In this document: positions 25,998-35,688 of the stretch, piece after piece
How positions within the stretch are numbered: the stretch's first letter is position 1
Layout: the number at the start of each line of letters is the position of its first letter
Assembly: GCF_004337985.1 (NCBI RefSeq)
Contig: NW_021940920.1
Span: forward strand, 1,100,549-1,164,548
Reading direction: 5' to 3'
Length of the DNA: 64,000 bases
From: Pyricularia pennisetigena
Lineage: Eukaryota; Ascomycota; Sordariomycetes; Magnaporthales; Pyriculariaceae
Notes under the pieces: model-generated
The model's input: the letters and a program-made list of their open reading frames with translations, nothing else
Databases searched by the model: none
What the model was told of the DNA's origin: nothing
Made by a program: the position numbers and the translations under genes

Positions 25998-26369
25998 ATG
26001 GAAAAGTCAGAGAATGCTGCCCAGAAGTCACCTATTTTGTCGGCGCCCCAACTTGATCAACTGGATAGGTCAAGACCAAATTGTTGCATATGTGGCAGTT
26101 CGTTTACACATAGGACCGATCTGACCCCACACAGCAGCGAAATTCATCAGCACGAAGCACTATTCAATAGACCCTTTTCCTGCCATGCATGCAAAGATCA
26201 AGAGACAGATCTCATCAAGAATGCAACGAGATGGAGCAGCAATCATGTCGAGAAAGTCCACGGCAAGCTCAACGCCCTAGGACTGCCAGAACAAGGACAA
26301 ATTCGTTTGGAAGCGGATTCCAACAGGTCATTGAGAAGAAGAGAAAGGTCTCAGAAAGTGCCGACTTGA
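25998..26369 (+). CDS. small C2H2 zinc-finger-like protein, possibly a gene remnant
   Basis: 123-residue ORF starting 140 bases after the assembly gap. One canonical finger is visible: C-x2-C-x12-H-x4-H (CCICG to HSSEIH, residues about 29-50). A second is irregular, C-x2-C-x17-H-x4-H (CHAC to HVEKVH), with five residues more than usual between Cys and His. A basic tail follows. After the stop, another frame reads a basic KKRKVSE stretch, hinting that a longer gene was shortened by a frameshift. Fungal paired fingers of this kind usually sit in regulatory proteins or in genes scattered with repeats. I cannot tell a working small gene from a fragment. Confidence 0.45.
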   Translation: MEKSENAAQKSPILSAPQLDQLDRSRPNCCICGSSFTHRTDLTPHSSEIHQHEALFNRPFSCHACKDQETDLIKNATRWSSNHVEKVHGKLNALGLPEQGQIRLEADSNRSLRRRERSQKVPT

Positions 26370-27377
26370 GATTCACGAAAGCAAAGTAATGCGGTGGTGC
26401 CGCCGCCACGTCGAGCCGGATTAATAGCCAACAACATCGACAGCACCGTTCGCCCAGACAGATCCGCCCCTGCTTTCCGGGCCCCGACGAGACGGTCAAT
26501 CGCAATTCCGCACCGGAGAGTCCCACCTGGACGCCGCGGCCATACAAACCGCCGATGAGCCGCAGCGTCTGCTCGAGTTGGAAAACCAATCGCCGCTGCT
26601 CCCCGAATACACCACACTTTTTTTTCTTGCTAGGTAGGGCTAATTGATTAACCTCAGCTTACCCAACGTTGGGGCCGGGCCGGTCGTTGCGTGACCCGGT
26701 CAGATTGCGAACGACTCCGTCTCATGGTGCTGTGAGACTGAGAGGTAGACAAGGTAATTAGGCCCGAGTGGCTAACGGTTAGCAGAAGAAAAGATGCGAC
26801 CACAACAAGAAGAGTCGAGTGAAATGGAATACTGCGCTTCTCAAGGAACCTAATGTCATATGTCTAGGTTGTCATCGCCACGCATATCCCTGGCCGTCTT
26901 CTTGATCATCAGATTCACGCGCCACATACGGGCGGGTTGTAGGGAGAGAGGGAGAGAGAGAGAGAGAGAGAGATACCTCAACATTCATTTGATTTTTTTC
27001 TCCCAGTCCTTCACAGGCATAGCTAAGCGGTCAAGTTCAAATGCACCACAAGCCCTATGTCGAAAGCAACCAGGATAGAAGCCACCGGGCTTGCTCTTGT
27101 CACGATACTTTGCCTCCATCTACCTCACTGTCTGTAGCTAGGGCATCTGTCTATATAAACAATGTATCAGCTCTGCCATCGGATATCCCATCACCATCGC
27201 ATTATGCAAAACACTTAGGGTAAATGTGTACTAAGTCACGACTTGTAAGCCTGTAAATGTGTATGCTGTTTTCTTTGGCTAGTTTTATATATGATTATTT
27301 CTGGTTGTGACTAAATTTGCTTTCGTTCCCAAAGCCTAGAACAAACCCGGAAAACAGCCTTGCTTCGTCTCCCTCTT
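26370..27377. other. intergenic, includes a GA microsatellite
   Basis: The GC-rich stretch at about 26390-26610 is open in several frames but shows no motif. A (GA)n tract lies at 26941-26972. The rest shows nothing recognisable. Confidence 0.4.
26941..26972. repeat. GA microsatellite
   Basis: Near-perfect (GA)n dinucleotide array about 32 bases long. Confidence 0.9.
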
Positions 27378-27641
27378 TTACAAGAAAAAAAACTTGGCAG
27401 TGAGCCACGGAGGTGGGGGGCCGCCGTTGGTAAATTTAACTTCGCATTTAGAGTTCACTGCCATGACTTCAAATATTTCCCCACGGCAAGTGACCTCTCC
27501 TGTATGGCCAATTTTGACCATACCAATCGGCTTTGTCTCGGCAGGGTATACATCGTAATAGACACACCAGTTTGTGTGAACAACAGCACTAACTTGGGGC
27601 GCGCCTAGCGACAGTGGAATCAATACGGTTGAGAAGCGCAT
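27378..27641 (-). CDS. small secreted protein, AVR-Pia-like MAX effector candidate
   Basis: 87-residue intronless ORF. Residues 1-19 form a short signal peptide (MRFSTVLIPLSLG, predicted cut after VSA), leaving about 68 mature residues. The mature part has the layout of the MAX effector fold of blast fungi: a Cys in the first strand (WCVYYD), a short beta-rich core, and a second Cys late in the chain (SKCEVKFTNG). A third Cys is in EVTCRGE. From memory of the family, the spacing and several positions (CVYYD, the RG-x-x-FEV strand, TNG before PxWL) fit AVR-Pia and its homologues; this is recognition by eye, not an alignment. Such proteins are secreted in planta and some bind HMA domains of host receptors; binding here is unknown. 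The C-terminus ends in KFFFL over a T8 run, where an indel could have changed the tail. Flanking DNA is AT-rich with no close gene. Confidence 0.72.
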   Translation of the reverse strand: MRFSTVLIPLSLGAPQVSAVVHTNWCVYYDVYPAETKPIGMVKIGHTGEVTCRGEIFEVMAVNSKCEVKFTNGGPPPPWLTAKFFFL

Positions 27642-29284
27642 TATAAACGTATTTCTAGCAGTAGTAGAAATATTTTATTTCAAAAGAAAGAGCAGAAGTT
27701 AAATAGTGAAAACAGAGACTTCAAGAACGAATAAGGTTTGTAAAGGGCTAGATAAATAAATGAATATTTAGAGGATCGGCAATATGGTAGAGACTCGGTG
27801 ATCGGTAGTTTGTGCAAATATAAAGGCCTATCTACCCGTGAAAACTCCGGAAACAAGCCTTAAAATGTAAAGACTTTTATAACTTGTATTGTATGATATT
27901 TCTTTTTTTCGTTAAAAACAAAAGGATTCCTGCCGGTTTAAATATACACATTTTCCCGGATATTACTGGTCAACCGCAAAACATTAATTCCGCCGCCTTT
28001 CTAAACCCCTAGGTTATGGGCGGCTGGGCCAGCGGTTAAATTTGGATCACTAATTTTTAATGATTTAATTTTTCTTCCTGAATAAAGCCTTTTACAATCG
28101 CCGGAAAACAACATAAACACAATGCAAAGATAAACCTTCCAAGTCCATGGTAGCTGCTCTAGTTCTAGTCATGTACTTACCGACCCTATGCTTCTAAATT
28201 AAAAGTTCAAGTGTAGTTGCTTTAACAATAAGATGCTTTAGTATTATTGTTGCAGGCTATATTTATCGAAGTCACTGGCATTAGTCATTGACGGGAGCTT
28301 TCGTCTTTTGGCTGTGTTGTCTAGTGCAATAATTATGCTAGTCTCAGTGCTCAGACTAGACCCCTGCGGGGTCCGAGCGCTCCATGTACCTTTCAACCAC
28401 ATGGCTTTTCGGCCAATCACATTGTCCGAAAAGATCGCGCTCCTTCTACCAGAGCGTTCTTTGCATGAACCCACAGGTACATTGCAAAGCCGCAATTTGA
28501 CATATTGTGCACTATCTGTCTCACGGTTTTGTAGAAAATCATGGTTTTGTAACCCCCTCTTTAAGGGGGCCCACAACGTACAGCCCTCAGGTAATCTTGG
28601 AATATCAGAACTATATGTTGTTAAGGGTCTTGGCTTTAACTTGTAGCTGTTAGCTTGTGTTATACTTTTTCAACCTCTTACATTTACCATTCTAATTTCT
28701 TGGTAAAAAGAACTCGCAGAGGCTAGCCAGCAATTACTGGTTGCAATTGGCAGAAAACAGGCAGCTTCTTTCTCGGACACAAATCTTATACGATCCTTCA
28801 GGGGGCAAGATAATTGAAAAGAAAAAGAAGACGTAAAAGAAAGAAATCTGGAAATCTAGCTCTCCAATAGCAGTAACACCACCACAACTACCTCCAATCC
28901 TCGACGCCCACACCGATCCCAGTCACCAGCGTTTTGCTTTCACACAGCTACAGGGCTACTTATGAGCGCGAAACGGGCCACCACGACCGGTTGACGTCCG
29001 TGATGCAGGCCACGGGGCTAAGCTGGTGGACCTGCACCGTGGTCTGCAACTTGCCATAGCCCTAAGATGCTGTCCATGAGTGACATGGCTGGGCCGTCGT
29101 CTTACTATCTTCAGTCGAGCTGCCGCATTCCCGAAATACTATACAGGGTTGTTCTCGAACCCAGGTAAGCTGGCACTTTGCAAGCAAAGGAACGAGGATG
29201 TTGAACAAATAGTTAGGACGGGAGATTGGAGGAAACGGGTCCGATAAACAGACCAACAAGACCGCTAAGTCACCCTACTAACAA
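27642..29284. other. AT-rich intergenic stretch of the accessory segment
   Basis: Visibly richer in A and T than the core flanks from about 27650 to 28250, with many TAAA/TTTA runs and no ORF of quality. ORFs near 28244-28646 and 29062-29259 have no motif. Decay of an old repeat is possible, but no element ends were recognised. Confidence 0.4.
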
Positions 29285-29867
29285 TTATCGAGACATCCAC
29301 TTCCCGTATGCGTCATCCGAGTCTGCTTTTGGAAAGGGATGCCTAGTCAACCAATCATTTGCTGTCTCGACGTGGGCGTGTTGGTTGAAGAAGTCGTTCA
29401 GACCTTGGTTCAGATCTGGATGCGTATCAGTACCGCGTCGAAGCCATCGACACGCTCAAAGAAATTTGTCACTTGCCTTTTCAAGACATGCCGCGAGATG
29501 GCTGGAGGGAGAAGCGAGAGGCGACCTCATGGACCAAGATCAGACGGTCAGGAATAGAGGTTCCTGTAAAAGGATATATTAGACTGTAGCCTGCTAAATT
29601 TGCCCCTAGATGAATTTTACCTTTTCGAACCGTGAATACACAAGGCGTCTCGACCTTTTTGCCGTCTTCTTGGAGATCTAACACTTTGTCCATAGATGTA
29701 CGGATAATCTCCTGCATCGTGAAAGTATTTGGCATCATGACCACCCCATTTGATACATGTGAGCCCGTTACGGCTGCCGTTGCGCCACAGGAAAAATCCC
29801 TCCGCCAAAACAGATTGTCAACTTTGAAACGGCCGAGTACAGTTTGTCGCGGCAACGGCAGCATCAT
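29285..29867 (-). pseudogene. Tse2-like ADP-ribosyltransferase-fold gene, damaged copy A
   Basis: Read on the minus strand, an open stretch starts at 29867 and ends at a TGA at 29481-29483. It contains a segment (LILVHEVASRFSLQPSR) closely matching the copy on the other strand, and the match continues past the stop: after a possible intron (TACTGAT branch, CATCCAG acceptor near 29404) a frame resumes, with a helix, a WLTRHP motif and a natural-looking stop at 29285. The two damaged points are the in-frame TGA just after GMS and a GC in place of GT at the likely donor. The N-terminal part seen in copy B is missing, because copy B begins 5 bases from this one. Assignment to the Tse2 toxin-like family (known from a Pseudomonas type VI effector and many fungi) is by remembered motif pattern. 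Confidence 0.5.
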
Positions 29868-29872
29868 CCAAG

Positions 29873-30735
29873 ATGTTGTCCCCTCGTAACGTTACGGTGT
29901 TTAAAACATTCCCTAAAGAGCTTTTCAGAGTAAACAATGGCTACAAATCCCAACTGCGGGTTTGGTCCCCGAATCGCAGCACTTATGATATTTTCACCGA
30001 GGACAAGGGAGTTGTTGAGCCAAAAGCGTCCAACCCATTGAAATACGTTCGTCAGTTGCCTCTGGGATGATACATGATCCCGGCATTACGAACAGGTATA
30101 TCATTGGAAGATTCATTTAACGCTTCAATTTAGCACCGAATGGAGCCTCTATGCGGCCGAGTACACCATACCAACAGTCTCTTGTGTCCTGGAGATTCAG
30201 AGGTGACCATATCGTTGTGTACTCCGTTCCGAAAGTTAAGCTTTTAATAATACAAGACTGTCACCAAACAGGACCTAAATATTATATAGGAACCCAACTG
30301 CCTGAGGATCTTTTGCTCGTGCACGAACGATCCGATCACTACTCTCTCCAGCCTGGCGCTAGAATGTCACTCGATGGTAAGCGTTCAACTATCACATTAA
30401 CGAAAAAAAGAAGTATACGTATGCTAACCTCATCCAGAGCTGAACTCAAAATTATATATCGGTTTTTGCTAGCCAACTCAACTTGTTTCACCAGAGAAGA
30501 ATGGCTTAGCGCCTACCCCAGGGCTACTGGAAGCTTTGAAGTGTACGATATGCCTCCGCGACAACGGCGACCCTCTTCCTCGCCAAATTACAAAACCAGC
30601 TCTGCTAGCATGATGGTCATGAACCCTGCAGAAGTCTGGCATCTTGAGCTGCAAATTGCTACAGGCAAAGTCGTTATAACGGACGTTGAGATTCTAAAGG
30701 GCACACGACGCTGTGTTCCCGAAGCCTCGATGTAG
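29873..30735 (+). pseudogene. Tse2-like ADP-ribosyltransferase-fold gene, damaged copy B
   Basis: Two open stretches on the plus strand: 29873-30070 (starts ATG, contains FPKELFRVNNG, stops at TGA 30068-30070) and 30151-30735 (contains LLLVHERSDHYSLQPG, then NSTCFTREEWL and a basic tail). The order N-terminal ELFRVN, central MRPSTPYQQ and LVHE-x4-HYSLQP is the pattern I associate with fungal Tse2-like ADP-ribosyltransferase toxins. The TGA interrupts the frame that leads towards the second part, and the only splice-like interval between them (30096-30133) is 38 bases, short for a fungal intron. A better intron at 30377-30437 (GTAAGC donor, GCTAAC branch, CATCCAG acceptor) would put the downstream part out of frame. 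At least one lesion is therefore likely. Activity cannot be assumed. Confidence 0.5.
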
Positions 30736-30750
30736 CTGGATGTCCAACGT

Positions 30751-30903
30751 TTAATCTGACAGCAGGCGCAGAAATTCATCGTCGAGCATTCCTGTGGCTT
30801 TGTAGCCGTACATGTGGGCCGTTAGGTACTCAGGGGGTGGCAGATCTTGAGGCTTATGGACGGGGCATGTATAGTCTGGAAATTTGATATTCTCGAATGG
30901 CAT
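30751..30903 (-). CDS. 50-residue ORF converging on copy B
   Basis: An ATG directly after an in-frame stop opens 50 residues (MPFENIKFPDYTCPVH..., ending EFLRLLSD) and stops 16 bases past the end of copy B on the opposite strand. Composition is protein-like, with PPPEYL and a short amphipathic helix at the end, but no family is recognised. It could be a fragment of a larger lost gene or chance. Confidence 0.25.
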   Translation of the reverse strand: MPFENIKFPDYTCPVHKPQDLPPPEYLTAHMYGYKATGMLDDEFLRLLSD

Positions 30904-31058
30904 TTAAAGACTGCTGGCGGCGAAGCAGGCTGCCTCAGCGCTCCTCTGTGTCTCAGCCCAAGGCAACTACACTGGTGCCAGATGTCTACACCGGCTGATC
31001 CACCTGTATCTCAACTCCTGGAAAAAACCGATGGATGGGGCCCAAACATGACAGCTAA

Positions 31059-31241
31059 CTACTGAAATTTACTATGTGACAAGGCTACCTTAGTAAATAC
31101 TGCCTGGCAGTTACCCAAGGGGTCAAAAACAAGAGAAACCATCAGGCAGGGTTCGGCGTGATGAAGGTCGGGTGCGTACCAAGAGGAGGCATACAAGCAG
31201 CCCAGTACATGCAGCAGTATTATAAAGTATACGGAAATCAT
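31059..31241 (-). CDS. 60-residue ORF with signal-peptide-like start
   Basis: Begins with a strongly hydrophobic stretch (ISVYFIILLHVLGCLYAS) followed by about 40 residues with two more Cys. The layout suits a small secreted protein, but length and isolation leave chance as a real alternative. No family recognised. Confidence 0.22.
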   Translation of the reverse strand: MISVYFIILLHVLGCLYASSWYAPDLHHAEPCLMVSLVFDPLGNCQAVFTKVALSHSKFQ

Positions 31242-33571
31242 CTCATGCAGTTACTTCAGTGGCGGCCAGAAAAGAACTCTAAACAACCCCTTTCCGAAGC
31301 CATGGAGCCAGGCCAAATACATAGAACTCCCATGCCACATTGCATAACAAATATCCAAACTGGAGAGGAACGGCTAGAGAAAAAGCTTTATTAGATAATG
31401 GGGTTTTTGCTTGAACAAACATCATCTTCTTGATCTTACCAGAGAATTCGCAATCGACATCAACATCTTAAAGACGGCCTGGTTGACTTCCCGTCGACAA
31501 TCTCACCGAGGTTGTAGTCTACATATAGTCAAAAAGTCAGGCTTCGTCTTCAAGTGAAGAACTATTTTGGCATCTTAATCTGTTTGGTTATCCGCATTTG
31601 GAGGACCTATATGCATTGCACTTGGAAGATTTTTTAGTTGCATAGCAAACATACATCGCCTGCAAGTAGACAGGAGAGGGATTGTGGTTGCACATCTTCT
31701 TTCTTCAAGCCTACATCGTTTAAGCCTGCCCAAAATCCCTCATCCTATCACTCTAGCCTACCTATCCGCTCACCTTTGTCTCTTCTTTCAATCTACCGAA
31801 CCTTCCGTTTCCCTCGCCAAAGCCCGACCCCAACAATCCCCAATAGGATGCATCCAATGTCAAAAAAAGACAAAAAAAGCTAGGGTGGGCTCACTAGATT
31901 CCAATGTGCATCTAAGTTTTCTCTCGTGTCTTTCAGATGGTTTCGCTTCACAGTCTACAGTACGAACACTGGAACGGGTAATCGTAAAGTAGCAAAAAGC
32001 GCCCATTGAGACAGCGCTGCTTGATTTATACTAAACCCGTAAAAACGCTCGGGGGTGCAAACTGGGGCTGGACAAGCCTGGTGCGGCCAGCACGCTGATT
32101 GCCAAAGTCGACGTCAAAGGAATGAGGACCCGGCTCAGCAAAATCATCAGAGTGGGTGGTTGGCGGGCCGCGTACGCCTCGGCAGCCATGCAATGCGAAA
32201 CAGATACAATTTAACAGCCAGGCGGTGGATAAGAAGAGTACGTACTTCGGGACCTGGACGACTCTGGAATAGGTTCAGACGAGAGCCACACTGGAATATC
32301 ACAGAGTCCTCTGGCCTCGATAGGGGAAAATGCAAATCTTACACTCTATGAAAACTGCAGCAGGTAGTAAGTGAGAATGGAGATAGACTTGGATGGCCGG
32401 TGTGCATTGCTCCCTGTCTGGCGTCGTTGTCATTTTCATATTTTTATTTTCTGGATTTAAGAATTTCAGTATCATGATTAGGTAGTTTTCTGCCCAAGTA
32501 ATTAAGTACCGGTGAACTCAATTTGTGCCTAAACAGGCAAGGACCATGTCGTTATAACTCAGGTCCGAGGACAGAATGCACAAGACAAAATGTATCCTAT
32601 CCTCATTCAACCACCAAAATATCGGCTGGGAAAAGTGCGGTATATGGTTCTCCTATTACCGAAACGTCTCGCACTCGTTTGAGAGGTACCGGTACCGGAT
32701 CCAATGAGGACGTAGTATACTCAATTGAGGAACATAAAGTCTGTCTGATTTTCTTGAACGCGCCGATTGGATGTGTTGATTAGGTCCAATCTTCGAGGTT
32801 CGAGGCTTCATCTCGACGTTTGTGAGCGCGAAAGAGGCGGTGTTCATCAAGTCCAGGCAAATCCTGAAGTAGCCAAGCTAGAAGTGGGTCCCAGTGATGT
32901 CAGCGATGGAGATTACCCTGACAGCACTAAGGCGAATTCAGTTGCTTTCGCGAGGTATCTGTTAGCGCATCAATCCCTGCTGATCGGGTACCACCCTGGA
33001 CGACCTCCTCCAGCGCTTTTCGTCGTTGGCACAATCGCGACCAATCGCTTGGCAGCAACCACCATGCCTGGCCTACCTCGTGGCAGCAGGGACCTGCGTC
33101 ATCACGCCTCCAACTTGCCCGCCATCATTCCAAGGGGTAGCGACGAAAGGCAAGCCAGATGCAGAAAATGTGACCAATAGTTCAGGCATCTTCAAGGCCT
33201 TCTGGGCCTGCCAATGGCCTGAGGTCCAATGGGACTACGATGGTCGTGACGACGTGTTGCGATCCTGTTTTTTTTTTTTTTTTTTCGTTTGTTTTCACAA
33301 CGCTTGTCTATTCTTGGAACTTGGGAAATAACCTTAACCTCATTGACTGATCTTCCTGAAAAGAAAACAGACCAATATATTGACTTCTCTCGCGGATACC
33401 TTTTCGCGTAATGTCCTCGATCTCTACCTGCTCAGCCTAGACTAGACCATCGTTTATTTGTTATGCCTTACCAGCCGATTCGCTCCGGTTGCTTGCTTAT
33501 ATCCCTACCTGCACAATACGTGTTGTTGTGATACCGACTTTCGGAGCTCAAAATCCACAGCCCATCACAAG
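31242..33571. other. intergenic, no gene recognised
   Basis: Right part of the accessory segment. ORFs of 60-137 codons (for example 31638-31992 and 32767-33331, plus) show no domain. An 18-base T run lies at 33268-33285 and a CTAGACTAG site at 33437-33445, 127 bases before the thaumatin-like start. Confidence 0.4.
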
Positions 33572-34672
33572 ATGTCCTTCAATGATAACTTCACCGTCCC
33601 GATAGTCGTCTCCAACCAGTGCCCGGAGACAATATGGCCCGGCATCGGCACCCAGCACGGCCGCGGGCCTGGCACCGGCGGCTTCGAGCTGGAGGCGGGC
33701 AAGTCCCGCGAGTTTAACGTCAGCTGGGACTGGCAGGGCCGCATCTGGGGTCGCACAAACTGCACCTTCAACTCTGACGGCAGCGGGCCGGGGCCGGGGG
33801 GCAGCATCGCCGGGCCAGGCACGGCATGCACGACGGGCGACTGCTTCGGCCGGCTCAACTGCGAATTCACTGGCGCCGTCCCCTCCACCCTCGCCGAGTT
33901 CACCCTCTGGGGCGGCTCGACGGGCAAGCAAACATTTTACGACATCAGCCTGGTGGACGGCTACAACCTGCCGTTGGCCATCGTCTACATACCGGCGCCC
34001 AACATGACGTACATACCGCCCAACCTCGTGAACCCGAGCTGCATCGCGACGACTGGCTGGCTCGCGCCGCCCGCCCGGACCGGCACTGACCACTACACCA
34101 ACTCGTCGTACCCGATGCCGTACGAGCCTAACCAGGACAACGCTAGTGTCGCCCGCTGGTGCCCCTGGGACCTGCAGCGCTTCCCGCCCGAGAAGCCCGG
34201 CAGCGGCGTCTACCCTTACCCGGACGACAACATCGAGCGCCCGGTCTTCAATCCATGCCTGAGCGCTTGCAGCAAGACGGGCTCAAAGGAGGACTGCTGC
34301 TCGGGCGACCACGCCAACCCCAACGTCTGCAAGCCCGGCCTGTACAGTGCCAACGCCAAGGCCGTCTGCCCGGACGCCTACAGCTACGCCTTTGACGACC
34401 AGACCTCGACCTTCATCATACCCTCGGGCGGCGGCTGGGAGGTTGTGTTCTGCCCCCGGGGGAGGTCAACCAACATCCTCCGCACCTTTGGCGACCAACT
34501 GAGGACGCTGGGCGAGACTGGAAAGATCAGCGAGAAGCATTTGGAGGAACTCCGTAGTGAGGAGTACATTAGGAGTCGTCCGACCGGCGGCGCATCACCT
34601 CGGGCGCCCGTGTCTCTGCGGAATGTGTTGGTCTTTTCTACAGGCCTTGGGCTTTTGAATATTTGGTGGTAG
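33572..34672 (+). CDS. thaumatin-like protein
   Basis: 366-residue intronless ORF from the ATG reading MSFNDNFTVPIVVSN. Thaumatin-family signature: an early QCPETIWPGIG strand, the W-GR-TNC segment, GDCFGRLNC, the F-LW (AEFTLWGG) strand, DISLVDGYNLPL, and a Cys-rich block (NPCLSACSK, EDCCSG, VCPDAYSYAFDD) ending in the GWEVVFCPRG strand. A family-typical acidic cleft is suggested by the conserved Asp positions. The start gives no signal peptide, although family members are secreted; the frame is open further upstream only from a TTG, so a separate signal exon may have been missed. The last 17 residues (NVLVFSTGLGLLNIWW) are hydrophobic after a Ser/Gly/Pro spacer, as in GPI-anchored cell-wall proteins. 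Glucan binding or antifungal action is family inference. Codon use is strongly GC3-rich, unlike the segment to its left. Confidence 0.88.
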   Translation: MSFNDNFTVPIVVSNQCPETIWPGIGTQHGRGPGTGGFELEAGKSREFNVSWDWQGRIWGRTNCTFNSDGSGPGPGGSIAGPGTACTTGDCFGRLNCEFTGAVPSTLAEFTLWGGSTGKQTFYDISLVDGYNLPLAIVYIPAPNMTYIPPNLVNPSCIATTGWLAPPARTGTDHYTNSSYPMPYEPNQDNASVARWCPWDLQRFPPEKPGSGVYPYPDDNIERPVFNPCLSACSKTGSKEDCCSGDHANPNVCKPGLYSANAKAVCPDAYSYAFDDQTSTFIIPSGGGWEVVFCPRGRSTNILRTFGDQLRTLGETGKISEKHLEELRSEEYIRSRPTGGASPRAPVSLRNVLVFSTGLGLLNIWW

Positions 34673-35133
34673 TGTGGATGGCTTTGGATAACATGGGTTG
34701 GAATGATTGACGTTTTTGATGTGATTAGCGGTGGTGGATGATTGCTGGCCGTCATCACCCTTTTCCCTTTGGCTTTCTTGGTTGGAAATCTCTGGCTTCA
34801 GGGGCATTTTATGTCCCAAGTTTCACGCGCTCATTATACCCCCTTTTTTTCCACGATGCAGATACCCTAGATGCCTAAGTTGAACTAATACATTTACCCT
34901 GTGTAACATTTGGCAATGATGCAGGTTTATGAACATCTCAAATGATGCGAACGACATGCTCTACAGGTTCTTGAACAAACCGAACAGACAGACCTTCTGC
35001 CCATTCCTAAGCCTTGTCGAATATGGAATCCCCAGTCTAGATAGTTGCGCACAGCAGTATCACATGCAAGCCAAGCCCAAACGACAGGTTACAGATAACT
35101 AAAAACACAAGAGGGTCGGACGGTGGCCCGAAT
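34673..35133. other. intergenic between convergent genes
   Basis: 3' flanks of the thaumatin-like gene and the Yar1-like gene; nothing else seen. Confidence 0.5.
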
Positions 35134-35624
35134 CTAAACCTTCTTTCCCTTGGCCTTCCTCCTCCTCTCCCACTCTGCCCTCTCTTCATCATCACTGCCG
35201 CTAAACTCGGCATCGTCATCGCTGCTCTGGTCCCTGACCAGCTGCTGCTGCGGAACCGGAGCGGCCACGCTGCCGGCGTCGACAAAATCCCCACGGTTCA
35301 GCTCCTCGTACTCCTGCCTCCTGATGATCTCCTTGAGCGCCTCGTTGCCCTTGTCGACGACCTCGACGAGCTGCAGCGGCGTCCTGCGCTGCTTGTTGCG
35401 GATGCGGGTGCTGGCGCCGTCGCTGAGCATCATCTCGACCAGCGCCGCGCCCAGCTGACGGTCCTCGGCGTCCGTCTGCTGGCTGGTCCACCGGATCGCG
35501 CTGTGCACGGGCGTGTCGCCCTCGGCGCGGTTGATGGGGTCGCACTCGAGGCCTTCTTGGGAGAAGAGGAAGTCGATCGCGTCGTCTATGCGGTGGTTTT
35601 TTGTGTGTTTGATTCCTGGTTAGT

Positions 35625-35688
<64 letters not shown>

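Noticed and set aside
26760..26830. tRNA-like A box (GAGTGGCTAACGGTTA)
   Set aside because: No matching B box at the right distance and no acceptor stem that pairs.
28010..28060. tRNA/SINE-like A box (TGGGCCAGCGGTTAA)
   Set aside because: No B box downstream; sequence after it is plain AT-rich DNA.
33548..34093. 181-codon minus-strand ORF over the thaumatin-like gene
   Set aside because: Antisense shadow with Arg/Ala/Pro bias and no motif.
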